In this document: positions 35,180 through 44,244 of the stretch, in pieces
Layout: each line of letters begins with the position of its first letter
Position numbering within the stretch: the first letter of the stretch is position 1
Assembly: GCF_011758805.1 (NCBI RefSeq)
Contig: NZ_JAANOW010000003.1
Span: 124,001 to 188,000, forward strand
DNA length: 64,000 nt
Direction of reading: 5' to 3'
Source: Mycolicibacterium fluoranthenivorans
GTDB taxonomy: Bacteria > Actinomycetota > Actinomycetes > Mycobacteriales > Mycobacteriaceae
Program-made: the position numbers and the translations under genes
The notes under the pieces: model-generated
The model's database searches: none
The model's input: only the letters and a program-made list of their open reading frames with translations
What the model was told of the DNA's origin: nothing

Positions 35180-36715
35180 TCACCCGGCATGGCGCACCTG
35201 CCGCACCACGGCCGATAGTTCACGCCACGCCGCGGGTGCGAACAACGCCAGGCCGGCCGCGTAGAGCATCAGGTACCCGACACCCTCGCCCAACAGAACC
35301 GCCACACCCGCCAGGAAGCCCCGTTGATCGGAGTGGCTCACCAGGTGCTCGAGAAGGCCGAGCGCGATGGCCGCAGGCGCTGCCACCAGGACCGGCGGCC
35401 CCAGTCGGCTGGTCAACTCACCGAAGGTCACCCCAGCCAGAGGCCGGGCGAGCAGCAGGCTGAGCACGCCGGCGACCACGGACGACAACGACAGCGCCAG
35501 ACCGACTCCTGTCAGCCCGAGGGGCAACAGCGCGAACAGCAGGCAGATCCCCAGTACGCTGGTGAACAGCGTCACCCAGTTGAGTAGGTGGGTCCGGCCC
35601 GTCCCCTTGATCGACTCCATTCCGACGGCCATCAGCGCCACCCCCGGCCCGATTCCCGCGAGGGCCACCAGCATCACGCCCGCCCCTCGCCACTTCTCGC
35701 CGAGCAGCACCGTCACCCCCGGTTCACCCGCAGCGATGACGAAACCCGCCACCGGGACCATCAGGCCCCACAACAGCCCGAGGGCACGCAGGAACGCCGA
35801 CCGGAACCGCTCGGGATCTCCGGCCAACCGGGAGAAGGCCGGGAACAACACATATGAGCCGGCGTCGATGACGGCCGTCTCCGGCAGCGATCCGAGTCGC
35901 CGGCCGTAGCGGTAGTACCCGAGCGCGGTAGCGCTCAGCGCGCCGCCGACCACCGCCGTCTCCAACAGGTCGCGGGCCCGATTGACGACGGTCCAGACCA
36001 CCAGGGGCAGGGAGAACCTGGCCAGTTCCCGCCACAGCGCGAACGACGGCTTACCGCCGTCCGCACCTGGGCGCCAGCCGGCCAGCGTCCACGCGGTGAC
36101 CAGCCACGCCACCGTCGAGCAGTAGGTTCCGATGACCAGCCCCCACACCCCGAAACCGTTGATGCACAGAATGATCGACGTGCCGGCGAAAGTCAGCGCC
36201 ACGACGGGACGGACGATCAGCCGTTCCCGGAAGTCGAAGCGGCGCTGCATGAGCGCGTCCGGCACATAGGTGAGCGCGTGCAGGACGATCGTTCCCGCCG
36301 ACACCGCGGCGATCGCCCCCACGATGTCACTGGAGAAGATCCACGCGATCAGAGGGGCACTCGCCAAGGCCACCGCCGCCCAACCCACGCCGGCGAGCAG
36401 CGTCGCCCAGAAGACGGTGGTGGCGACATCGGCGATCCGGCCTTCGCGCTGCACCAGCGCGTTGGACATACCGGCCTCGGCGAACGTGGTGAGGAAGCCT
36501 GACAGCACCGTGCCGGCGGCGAACCACCCGACCTCGGCCGGTGCGAGCAGTCGCGCCAGCACCAGGGTCTGCACCAGCGATACCAACTGGGTGAAGACCA
36601 GCATCCCGGTCGCGATGGCGGCTCCGCGACGCAGTGTGCCCGACAGTGGACCCACCGATGAGCCCGGCACGCCCGCCACGGGTGCGCCGGTGTCCGCGCC
36701 GGCCGGGCTAGGCAC
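35180..36715 (-). CDS. Wzx-type oligosaccharide flippase
   Basis: A 511-residue polytopic protein of the MOP/Wzx (polysaccharide synthase) family with about twelve to fourteen membrane segments. Typical early features are LSGTLRRGAAIATGMLVFTQ, LVLARLLAPAEVGWFAAGTV and AGMSNALVQREGRIADVATT. It would translocate polyprenyl-linked repeat units for the Wzy-like polymerase encoded at 26-27 kb. GTG 36715 overlaps the upstream GT4 stop by 8 bp; the frame is open further but only over that gene. It is the last gene of the ~20 kb operon that begins near 54.87 kb. Confidence 0.88.
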   Translation of the reverse strand: MPSPAGADTGAPVAGVPGSSVGPLSGTLRRGAAIATGMLVFTQLVSLVQTLVLARLLAPAEVGWFAAGTVLSGFLTTFAEAGMSNALVQREGRIADVATTVFWATLLAGVGWAAVALASAPLIAWIFSSDIVGAIAAVSAGTIVLHALTYVPDALMQRRFDFRERLIVRPVVALTFAGTSIILCINGFGVWGLVIGTYCSTVAWLVTAWTLAGWRPGADGGKPSFALWRELARFSLPLVVWTVVNRARDLLETAVVGGALSATALGYYRYGRRLGSLPETAVIDAGSYVLFPAFSRLAGDPERFRSAFLRALGLLWGLMVPVAGFVIAAGEPGVTVLLGEKWRGAGVMLVALAGIGPGVALMAVGMESIKGTGRTHLLNWVTLFTSVLGICLLFALLPLGLTGVGLALSLSSVVAGVLSLLLARPLAGVTFGELTSRLGPPVLVAAPAAIALGLLEHLVSHSDQRGFLAGVAVLLGEGVGYLMLYAAGLALFAPAAWRELSAVVRQVRHAG

Positions 36716-37943
36716 TCTCCCCCTGTCCGGCAACGACTGTCGTGCTTGCCTCGGGCTCCCCGAACAGGGCCTGCCACGGACGACCGGTGACGTGCCAGGG
36801 ATAGTGCTCGTGCAGCAATGCGTTGGCATTCGCGCGCAACCTCAGCCGTCGGGTCGGATCATCGAGCAGACCCAGCACCGCGGTCACGAACTCGGCACCG
36901 CCGTCCGCGACGACCAGGTGTTCGCGGTGGCGCACACCGGGCAGCGCTTCGACGCCACGTGCCGTCGACACGACCGCGATCCCCAGCCCGAATGCCTCCA
37001 GCACCTTGTTCTTGAGCCCACTCCCGGTCTGCATCGGATTGACCATCACCGGATACCGGGACGCTTCCGCGCGCAGATCGGCCACGAAACCCGTCACCCG
37101 GACCAGTGGCTCCCGTTCGGCCAGCGCGGCCAGCCACGCCGGCGCGTTTCGGCCCATCACCGCGACCTCCACCCCGGCGGCTCGCAGCGCGGGAAACCAC
37201 ACCTCGTCGAAGAAGTAGCTCAGCGCGTGTGCGTTCGGCTCGAAATCCAGGTTGCCCCAGAACACCACCCCCCGCCGCTGCGCCGGTGGGGGCATGGGTG
37301 CGAGGAAGGCGTCGTCGACACCGTTGGGCACCGTGAACACGTTGGCTGCGGTACCGCTGCGCTTGACGATCTCGGCGGTGTCCACGTCACCCACCGTGGT
37401 CACCGCGTCGAACAGCGCGGGCAGCCGGGCTTCGGTGCGACGGGCCCGGTACAGGTCGAGGGCGTCTCGCCAGTTGCGGCCACCACGAAAGCCACCCGCG
37501 TGTGCGAAGGCACGGCTCTGTGTCAGCGCGGTGCTGTCACAGACGTCGAGCACCATCGAGCAGGACGGAATATCGCGCACCAGTTCGACGAGGCTCTCGC
37601 CGAATACGATCACCCGGCGGACGTCGCGTTCGGCCACCACGGCCGACAGCAGGCGGCGCGTAGCGGCGGCCTCGCGCGGCCTGCTCATGCGTAGGTAGCG
37701 CTGATTGTCCAGCCGCAGGTGCCTGCGCAGAGCCTGCGACCCGGTGAGAATCGGCGGGCACTCGGTCACGCTGGCGAACAATGCCGAGTTGTCCATCGTG
37801 GGTGTGCGGGCCGGCAGCGGGTAATGCGGTGCGACCACCAGGTGCCGCTCGTCGGGAACCAGCGCGCACAGCTGTGCCACCCGCAGGTCGTAGCCGCTGT
37901 GCAGCGTGTCCACCCGCGTCGAGGCAAGCACCAGGGTTGTCAC
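36708..37943 (-). CDS. GT4-like glycosyltransferase
   Basis: A 411-residue GT-B glycosyltransferase. The C-terminal donor domain shows VFWGNLDFEPNAHALSYFFD, YPVMVNPMQTGSGLKNKVLE with the family Glu, and the FGLGIAVVSTARGVEALPG loop. The N-terminal acceptor half is less conserved. It resembles the exosortase-linked 'sugar transferase/PEP-CTERM' group 1 enzymes. It sits 6 bp after ACP1 and overlaps the Wzx-type gene. The linkage made is unknown. Confidence 0.87.
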   Translation of the reverse strand: MTTLVLASTRVDTLHSGYDLRVAQLCALVPDERHLVVAPHYPLPARTPTMDNSALFASVTECPPILTGSQALRRHLRLDNQRYLRMSRPREAAATRRLLSAVVAERDVRRVIVFGESLVELVRDIPSCSMVLDVCDSTALTQSRAFAHAGGFRGGRNWRDALDLYRARRTEARLPALFDAVTTVGDVDTAEIVKRSGTAANVFTVPNGVDDAFLAPMPPPAQRRGVVFWGNLDFEPNAHALSYFFDEVWFPALRAAGVEVAVMGRNAPAWLAALAEREPLVRVTGFVADLRAEASRYPVMVNPMQTGSGLKNKVLEAFGLGIAVVSTARGVEALPGVRHREHLVVADGGAEFVTAVLGLLDDPTRRLRLRANANALLHEHYPWHVTGRPWQALFGEPEASTTVVAGQGESA

Positions 37944-37949
37944 GACGAC

Positions 37950-38243
37950 CTACCTCGCTCCCGCCGAGGGCAGCTGCGCGGGGTTCCGGGCCTGTTCCTC
38001 GACGAAGCCGGCGAGCGTGCCGATCGTCTCGAACACCTCACCCCTGAAGTCCTCGTCGTCGATCTCGAACCCGAACTCCCGTTCCAGCGCAACGGCCAAC
38101 GCGACCACGGCCATCGAATCGAGTTCGGGCATACCGCCGAACAGCGGCGTGGACGCCGTCAGCGTGTCGGCCCGGTCCTGGATGCCCAGTGTGCTGACGA
38201 TGACCGCGGTGACGCTGTCGAGGGTCGCCGAGCTGTACTCCAT
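37950..38243 (-). CDS. acyl carrier protein 1 (BtrI / exosortase-associated ACP type)
   Basis: A 97-residue carrier protein. The phosphopantetheine site is Ser43 in PELDSMAVVAL. DSM replaces the common DSL, as in the ACPs that accompany amino-acid-loading ligases and PLP decarboxylases. Helix III follows (EREFGFEIDDEDF). A strong AAAAGGAG Shine-Dalgarno sequence precedes the ATG. It lies 30 bp after the decarboxylase gene, which is preceded by the ligase gene. The likely role is to carry an amino acid thioester made by ligase 1 and modified by the decarboxylase before transfer by GNAT1. Confidence 0.9.
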   Translation of the reverse strand: MEYSSATLDSVTAVIVSTLGIQDRADTLTASTPLFGGMPELDSMAVVALAVALEREFGFEIDDEDFRGEVFETIGTLAGFVEEQARNPAQLPSAGAR

Positions 38244-38273
38244 CCTGTTCTCCTTTTCATCGCTCTGTGGTGG

Positions 38274-39500
38274 CTAGACGAGCACCTCAGCCGGATGCGG
38301 GTGGCCGAGAAACGCTGTCGGACTTGCGGTCAGGCCATACGCTCCGGCCTGGAACAGCACGATCAGGTCGCCGATATCGGCAGGTGGGAGCGCGACCTCG
38401 TCGCCGAGCAGGTCCAACGGGGTACACAGGCAGCCGACGACGGTGACGGGGCCCGCTGCCGGCTCGTCCATCCGGTTACCGACGGCGATCGGGTAGTTCC
38501 TGCGGATCACCTGACCGAAATTTCCCGATGCCGCCAACTGGTGGTGCATCCCACCGTCCACCACCAGGTAGTCGCGTCCACGCGAATGCTTGCGGTCGAC
38601 CACGCGGGTCACGTAGACCCCGCATTCTCCGACGAGGTAGCGGCCGAGCTCGACCACGACCGCTGCCTCCGGCAGGCACGCGGCGATCCGGGTTGCCATC
38701 AGTTCGGCCAGATTCGCTCCGATTGCGTCCAGGTCGACGGGGATGTCCTTGGCGAAGTACGGGATACCGAAACCGCCGCCGAGGTTGACGTAGCGGATGG
38801 GCGAGGGAAGCCGCTCGGCCAGCGCCACGATGAGATCGACGGTCCGGCGCTGGGCCTCACCCAGAATCGCCGCGTCGAGGTTCTGGGATCCGGCGAAGAC
38901 GTGGAAGCCGAGGAAGTCCACATCGGCCGCGACCAGGCGGGCCAGCAGGTGCGGCACCTGTTCCACGTCGACACCGAACTGCTGCGGGCCGCCACCCATG
39001 CGCATACCCGATCCCTTCACCCGGAAGTCCGGATTGACCCGCAATGCGACCCTCGGGCGAAAGCCCAGTCGGTCACCGATTTTCACCACCCGATCGACTT
39101 CGGTCGCCGACTCCATCTCGATGGTGACGCCGGCGGCGACCGCCTTCTCGATCTCGGCCTCGGTCTTGCCGGGCCCGGCGAAGCTCACCCGTTCCGCCGG
39201 CAGGACGGTATCCAGGACCGTCGCCATCTCCCCCGTCGACGCCACGTCCATCGCGTCCACCAGGCCGGCCAGGTGCTGGACGACGGCGGGCATCGGGTTG
39301 GCCTTGACGGCGTAACTCAGGTGGATCGCCTTCGGTAGCGCCGCGCGCAGCCGCTCGACCCGCGCGGTGAGCAGGGCCCGGTCATAGGCGAAGAACGGCG
39401 TGGTTCCCACTCGGGCGGCCAATCGCTGCAACGTCATTCCGCCGAGGCTCAACTGACCGTCGGCGGTGCCGAAGGTGGCGATGGTCGGGTGCTCGGTCAC
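38274..39500 (-). CDS. type III PLP-dependent decarboxylase (BtrK/TIGR03099-like)
   Basis: A 408-residue alanine-racemase-fold decarboxylase. The PLP Lys66 lies in HLSYAVKANPMPAVVQ. The FAGPGKTEAEIEKAV and GGGFGIPYF motifs and the second-domain Cys of VGCLCTPLDLL fit the DAP/ornithine decarboxylase group. The C-terminus AGAYGLTASPTAFLGHP is typical of the exosortase-A-associated subfamily rather than LysA. In butirosin synthesis the relative BtrK decarboxylates glutamyl-ACP. A similar carrier-bound reaction on ACP1 is inferred. It overlaps ligase 1 by 4 bp. Confidence 0.88.
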   Translation of the reverse strand: MTEHPTIATFGTADGQLSLGGMTLQRLAARVGTTPFFAYDRALLTARVERLRAALPKAIHLSYAVKANPMPAVVQHLAGLVDAMDVASTGEMATVLDTVLPAERVSFAGPGKTEAEIEKAVAAGVTIEMESATEVDRVVKIGDRLGFRPRVALRVNPDFRVKGSGMRMGGGPQQFGVDVEQVPHLLARLVAADVDFLGFHVFAGSQNLDAAILGEAQRRTVDLIVALAERLPSPIRYVNLGGGFGIPYFAKDIPVDLDAIGANLAELMATRIAACLPEAAVVVELGRYLVGECGVYVTRVVDRKHSRGRDYLVVDGGMHHQLAASGNFGQVIRRNYPIAVGNRMDEPAAGPVTVVGCLCTPLDLLGDEVALPPADIGDLIVLFQAGAYGLTASPTAFLGHPHPAEVLV

Positions 39501-41065
39501 GGCCCGAGTTCCTCACGCAGTCGCGCACGGTCGAACTTGCCGTTGGGTGAGCGCGGGATCTCCGCCCGCACCGAGACCGACGAGGGCACCATGTATCGCG
39601 GAACCCGCTTGCTCAATTCGCCGATCAGCGCACCCGTATCGAACCGGCCGGCCGTCGCCGGGGTCACCACCAGCTGGATCCGCTGGCCCAGGTCCTCATC
39701 GTCGACACCGAGGGCGACGGCGTCCCGGACCCGGCCCGTCTCATACACGACATCTTCGATCTCGGTCGGACTCACACGATAGCCGGACGTCTTGATCATC
39801 TCGTCCCGGCGCCCGACGAAATACAGGAAGCCGTCCTCGTCGGCGATCACGTTGTCCCCCGACCACACCGCCAGCTCTGGTGCCCGCCAGGGCATTTCCT
39901 GCCGTGGTACCGGACGGAACCGTTCCGCGGAGCGCGCCGGGTCGTTCCAGTAACCGAGTGCGACGAGTGCACCCCGGTGCACCAGCTCACCTTCCTCGCC
40001 CGGGTCGCACAACGAGCCGTCCGGCCGGACAACCAGTATCTGCGCACCGGGGATGGCTTTACCGATGGAGCCGGGCCGCCGATCCAGTTCGGCCGGATCG
40101 AGGTACGTCGACCGGAACGCCTCGGTCAGGCCGTACATGAGGTAGGGCCGCGCATCGGGGAAGACCGCGCGCAGCGTATCCAGGGTGGGCTTGGGCAGCC
40201 GGCCGCCGGTGTTGGCGAAGTACCGCAGGGAGCGGACGGCGTGCGGCGGCCACTTCTGCTCGGCGATCTGTACCCACAGCGGCGGGACACAGGTGAGCCC
40301 GGTGACGCCGTGCTGCGCACACAACCGCGGCACATCGCCGGGGAGCAGGTAGTCCATCAACACGACGTGGGCGCCCGCACTGAATGCGGTCGTCAACTGG
40401 CTGAAGCCGGCGTCGAAACTCAACGGCAACACGGCGAGAATCACGTCATCGGCCGAATTGCCCAGGTATTGTGCGACGCTCTCGGCACCGGCGATCAGGT
40501 TGCGATGGCTCAGCACCACACCTTTCGGCCTTCCGGTACTCCCCGACGTGTAGAAGATCGCGGCCATGTCGAGATCGATCGCCGCGGCGCGCGGTAGGCC
40601 GCCCCGCGGTGTGCACAGGCCCTCCCACGGGTGCACCGCATACCGGCAGGGCGGCGGGTCGTCCGGCAGCGCACCGACCACCACGACGTGCTCCAGGTCC
40701 GGGCATGTCTCCAGGTCGCCCCGAAGCAGCGCCCACCGTTCCGGTGAGGTCACCAGCACCGTGACAGCGCAGTCGACCAGGATGTGCCGCACTTGCGCGG
40801 ATCGCAGCAGCGGATTCACCGGTACGAACACGCCACCCGCCGCGGACGCCCCGAACACCGCAGCCACGGTCTCGACTCGCTTGTCGAGATAGACGGCCAC
40901 CCGTTGCTCGGCAGTCACACCGAGGGATGACAATCCGGCGGCCGCACCTCGGATCGAGGTCCACAACTCGCCGTAGCCGATGGTCTGATTCTTGACCGTC
41001 AGCGCCGGCGCCGCGGGATGTGATCGGGCACGGTGTTCGATCAGATGGTGCACATTGGTTCGCAT
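39497..41065 (-). CDS. AMP-forming acyl/aminoacyl-ACP ligase 1 (TIGR03098-like)
   Basis: A 522-residue ANL-superfamily ligase. Motif A3 is FYTSGSTGRPKGVVLSH, A5 is MYGLTEAFRST, the hinge is FVGRRDEMIKTSGYRVSPTE, and the catalytic Lys lies in SPNGKFDR. The subgroup resembles the exosortase-linked acyl-CoA ligase family found next to a PLP decarboxylase and ACP. It should adenylate a carboxylic or amino acid and load ACP1. The stop overlaps the decarboxylase ATG by 4 bp. Substrate specificity cannot be read with confidence. Confidence 0.88.
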   Translation of the reverse strand: MRTNVHHLIEHRARSHPAAPALTVKNQTIGYGELWTSIRGAAAGLSSLGVTAEQRVAVYLDKRVETVAAVFGASAAGGVFVPVNPLLRSAQVRHILVDCAVTVLVTSPERWALLRGDLETCPDLEHVVVVGALPDDPPPCRYAVHPWEGLCTPRGGLPRAAAIDLDMAAIFYTSGSTGRPKGVVLSHRNLIAGAESVAQYLGNSADDVILAVLPLSFDAGFSQLTTAFSAGAHVVLMDYLLPGDVPRLCAQHGVTGLTCVPPLWVQIAEQKWPPHAVRSLRYFANTGGRLPKPTLDTLRAVFPDARPYLMYGLTEAFRSTYLDPAELDRRPGSIGKAIPGAQILVVRPDGSLCDPGEEGELVHRGALVALGYWNDPARSAERFRPVPRQEMPWRAPELAVWSGDNVIADEDGFLYFVGRRDEMIKTSGYRVSPTEIEDVVYETGRVRDAVALGVDDEDLGQRIQLVVTPATAGRFDTGALIGELSKRVPRYMVPSSVSVRAEIPRSPNGKFDRARLREELGP

Positions 41066-41068
41066 CAG

Positions 41069-41977
41069 TCACCACCGCATACTCGTGAGTTCGCTGTAGA
41101 GATAATCGATTTGGTCCGCCCGCAGGGTGTCGCTGCGGTACATCTTCGCCCTGGGCGACACCTGCACCGACCCGGTGAAGCGCGCATCGACGACATGCGA
41201 TTCGATGAGCGTTGCCGGTAGGCCATGGTGCAGGAGGAGATGGCCGAACAGGTGGCGGCCGGTTTCCCGGAACAACCTCTGGTTGCCGACATGAACGAGT
41301 GCCGCGAACAACGGCAGGTTCTTCCGCCGGACACGCCGGAACATCACGTGACAGGTCTGCGCTCCGCGCACGATGACGGCATGCTCCACGGCGGCCGCGC
41401 CGGCATGGTCGAGATACACCGAGAGATCCTCTGCGCGAAGGCTCTTCTTGATGTCTTGGAAGTGCGACAACACCCGGACACCGTCCGAGCGGACGGGCCA
41501 CGGCACGTTGGGCACCATCACCGTGGACGTGTCCAGCGCAACGAAACCGAGCCGGGTGTTCAGCGCCTGCACATCGATTGACGGGGACAGGTCGGTGAAG
41601 TGATACCCCTGCTGGCGCAGCAGTGCGCGCAGCAGACGCACACCGTGCGATCGGTACGGCTGCGCCACACACCATGCCGCCAGATTGCAGAAACGCTCTG
41701 TTCTGCCGTCGATCCGCCGGTCGGAGTAGAAGGCCAGATGGGCGCCGACCACCTCGGCGCCGCACCGAAGCAGGAAACCGTGGTTGGGCTGGTCCACCGC
41801 CCACGTCGGAATGATCTGCGCGGACCAGCACTCCACGGGTACCCGCGGGTCGAGCTGATCATGCAGGAACTGGGCCACCTCCGGCAGATCCGCGACGGTG
41901 ATCGGCCCCAGTTCCACGGTGGGCTCGACCTCTGCGCCCATGCGCAGTGCCGACCCGTGACCGTCAGACGCCGACAT
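41069..41977 (-). CDS. GNAT-fold acyltransferase 1, predicted aminoacyl-ACP:sugar transferase
   Basis: A 302-residue GNAT-like protein, longer than usual because of a C-terminal extension of about 130 residues. Core segments are PNHGFLLRCGAEVVGAHLAF, ERFCNLAAWCV, YRSHGVRLLRALL and RLGFVALDTSTVMVPNVPW. The protein ends in DQIDYLYSELTSMRW. It is clearly paralogous to the protein at 55647-56492 throughout its length. It lies between ligase 1 (3 bp gap) and the deacetylase gene (14 bp overlap). A deacetylated amino sugar would be a natural acceptor. This function is inferred from context. Confidence 0.78.
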   Translation of the reverse strand: MSASDGHGSALRMGAEVEPTVELGPITVADLPEVAQFLHDQLDPRVPVECWSAQIIPTWAVDQPNHGFLLRCGAEVVGAHLAFYSDRRIDGRTERFCNLAAWCVAQPYRSHGVRLLRALLRQQGYHFTDLSPSIDVQALNTRLGFVALDTSTVMVPNVPWPVRSDGVRVLSHFQDIKKSLRAEDLSVYLDHAGAAAVEHAVIVRGAQTCHVMFRRVRRKNLPLFAALVHVGNQRLFRETGRHLFGHLLLHHGLPATLIESHVVDARFTGSVQVSPRAKMYRSDTLRADQIDYLYSELTSMRW

Positions 41978-43025
41978 CGGTACTCACCTTGTCCTGCGGC
42001 GGTCGCGCACCGACAGAACTGCGCCGGCGCGGTCGCGGCGCGAAGCCGGACACCTTCAGCTTGAACACCGCGAACGACTGATGTGCCGCAAACCCCATGC
42101 GGGGCAGCGCCAACGGGTCCGAATCGGCATCGGCGAATCCGTCGGTGGTCGCCAACGCCCATTGGATACCGTTGCGGCGCAGCGCCGCTTTCGCGCGGTC
42201 GTCGAAGTCCTGCGTCCGGCCGTTGGGGTAGGCGAAGATCCTCGGCGCCCGGCCGGAGTTGATCTCGACCGCCCGGCACGATTCCGAGATCTCCTGATCC
42301 ACCTTGGCGTCATCGCAGCGTGACAGGATCGGGTGGGTTACGGAGTGCGGGTACAGAGTGACCGGCGCGTCACTTGTCAACGCACGCGCCTCGTTCCAGG
42401 AGAGCAGCTCGAACGGCCCGCCGTAGCCATCGGGTTCCTCTCCCAGGGCGGCGACCAGAGACTCCACCTCCACCAGGCGTCGGGCATCGGACACCTCTTT
42501 CACACGCTGGGTGATCTCCTCACGAGTCCGGGTGCGGTCGCCGTCGGTGCGCAGCGATCGAATGCCCAGCCCCTGCGCCGTCAGGTCGATCTCCGTCCTG
42601 GCCGTCTGCGCAAAGGCGTGCCACAGCCGGTCCGGCCACAGCAGTTCGGCCGTCCCCATCGGACCGGTCGCCAGAAACACCGCCGCGGGCAACTCGAGAT
42701 CACGCAACACCGGCGCGGCGTTGGTCAGCAGGTTACGTGTGCCGTCGTCGAAGGTCACCGCCGCCGCCCGGTGGGGCAGCGTCCCGTCCCGCAGTCGCTC
42801 CAACGCCTCCTCCAGCGGGAGAACAGTGAAGTGCCGGCGAACGTAACCCAGGTGACGGCGCAGCGCCGCAGTGTCGATCACCCAGTCGCAGGGCGGCCAC
42901 AGCGGCTCGTCCTGCACCCCGTGGAACATGAGAATCGCCAGTTGGCGCGAGTGCCGCCACCGCGCGAACCTCGGCACTCCGAGCGCGCACAGCAGCCGTG
43001 CCGCCACATCCCTCGTTCTGGTCAT
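41964..43025 (-). CDS. polysaccharide deacetylase (NodB homology)
   Basis: A 353-residue carbohydrate esterase family 4-type protein. The NodB motifs are AAVTFDDGTRN (catalytic Asp and metal Asp) and LYPHSVTHP (the metal His pair). FAYPNGRTQDFD follows. The fold begins at ILMFHGVQDE. No clear signal peptide is present, so it may act on lipid-linked or cytoplasmic intermediates. The ATG at 43025 is chosen because GGAG lies 7 bases upstream; the ATG at 43031 is too close to it. It would free amino groups on N-acetyl sugars for aminoacylation by the adjacent GNAT. Confidence 0.88.
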   Translation of the reverse strand: MTRTRDVAARLLCALGVPRFARWRHSRQLAILMFHGVQDEPLWPPCDWVIDTAALRRHLGYVRRHFTVLPLEEALERLRDGTLPHRAAAVTFDDGTRNLLTNAAPVLRDLELPAAVFLATGPMGTAELLWPDRLWHAFAQTARTEIDLTAQGLGIRSLRTDGDRTRTREEITQRVKEVSDARRLVEVESLVAALGEEPDGYGGPFELLSWNEARALTSDAPVTLYPHSVTHPILSRCDDAKVDQEISESCRAVEINSGRAPRIFAYPNGRTQDFDDRAKAALRRNGIQWALATTDGFADADSDPLALPRMGFAAHQSFAVFKLKVSGFAPRPRRRSSVGARPPQDKVSTDVGV

Positions 43026-43035
43026 CGTCATGCTC

Positions 43036-44244
43036 CTATGCCATGGCTTTCCGGTAGGCGTCGACGGTCATCTCGGCGACCGCAGCCGCGGTGTAGCGTT
43101 GCACCGCAACGTCGTGTGCGCGTCTCCCCATCTCGAGCGACAGCTCCTGGTCGGCAAGAAGTTTCACCATTCGGTCGGCGAGTGTCACCTCATCGTCGGG
43201 GTCAACCAGAAATCCGGTCTCCCCGTCCCGCACCATTTCCGGCACCCCGCCGACCCGGCTCGCCACGACCGGTTTGCCCGCCGCCATCGCCTGCGCGAGG
43301 ATCGTCGGTGCGGTCTCTTGGCGAGAGAACAACACGACCGCGCGGGCGCTGGAGATCTCGCACCGCATGCGTTCGGTGCCGACCAGATCGACGATGTCGA
43401 CACAGTCTTCGAGACCGAAGTCGCGCACCCGGTCCTCGACGAGTTTCGCGTAAGCCGGGTCGGGCTGCGGGCCGACGAGAGTGAGACGGGCCTGCGGTAC
43501 GGACCTCCGCACGCGTGCGAACGCGCTGACCAGACCGACCGGGTTCTTACGGGGCGTGAACACTCCGGCGAAAAGCAGGTGCGGCTGCGTCGGTTTCGGC
43601 GGCGCCAAGGCGAAGAACTCCGCGCCGGCGGGATTCGGAATGCTCACACGGGTACCCCGGATCGGTGCATCCAGCACCTGGGAGTCCCAGTTCGAGATGG
43701 AGATGGCGACCTTGGCGCGGCCGAGCACCCGCCTTTCCAACCGGCGGATCAGTCTGTCCCGCAACCTGCCTTGCAGGCTTCCGTCGTCGAGGGTGTCCGG
43801 CGATGTGTCGGTGAACGTCACACCGTGCACGGTGATCACGGCGTCCGTGCGGCATCGCTGAGCGATATCGCCGTACAGTCCGATCTCCTGTCCGTGCACC
43901 ACGTCGGGGTTCACCTGCGCCACCAGCCTGCGCGCCTTGCGCACGTCCAGGAACGATCTGGTGATCGCCCGCAGTCGGCGTTGCCCGCGCACGCAGTGGA
44001 TCTCGACCTTGGGGCCCTCACGCCGATATTCAGCCGGCGCGTCACCATCGTGGAAGCGCAGCACCGTCACACTGTCCACATCGTCGCGCTCCGCCAGGGC
44101 CGGGACGAGTGTGCTTGTCACCGACTCGATCCCACCGCGCACCAGCCCGGGTTCGAGCGGATACGGCCCTATCATGACGATCTTCAGTCCCGGCCTCGTG
44201 CTGCTGTCCGGCACGGCGCGCACCACCGACGGCACCTCGGTCAC
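43036..44244 (-). CDS. GT4-family glycosyltransferase
   Basis: A 402-residue GT-B enzyme. The N-terminus has KIVMIGPYPLEPGLVRGGIE. The donor domain has HLLFAGVFTPRKNPVGLVSA, VLFSRQETAPTILAQAMAAG and the KPVVASRVGGVPEMVRDGET loop, with the family E-x7-E type arrangement. The GTG start overlaps the stop of the GDP-mannose dehydrogenase gene by 4 bp. One of five GT4-type enzymes in this operon. The linkage is unknown. Confidence 0.9.
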   Translation of the reverse strand: MTEVPSVVRAVPDSSTRPGLKIVMIGPYPLEPGLVRGGIESVTSTLVPALAERDDVDSVTVLRFHDGDAPAEYRREGPKVEIHCVRGQRRLRAITRSFLDVRKARRLVAQVNPDVVHGQEIGLYGDIAQRCRTDAVITVHGVTFTDTSPDTLDDGSLQGRLRDRLIRRLERRVLGRAKVAISISNWDSQVLDAPIRGTRVSIPNPAGAEFFALAPPKPTQPHLLFAGVFTPRKNPVGLVSAFARVRRSVPQARLTLVGPQPDPAYAKLVEDRVRDFGLEDCVDIVDLVGTERMRCEISSARAVVLFSRQETAPTILAQAMAAGKPVVASRVGGVPEMVRDGETGFLVDPDDEVTLADRMVKLLADQELSLEMGRRAHDVAVQRYTAAAVAEMTVDAYRKAMA

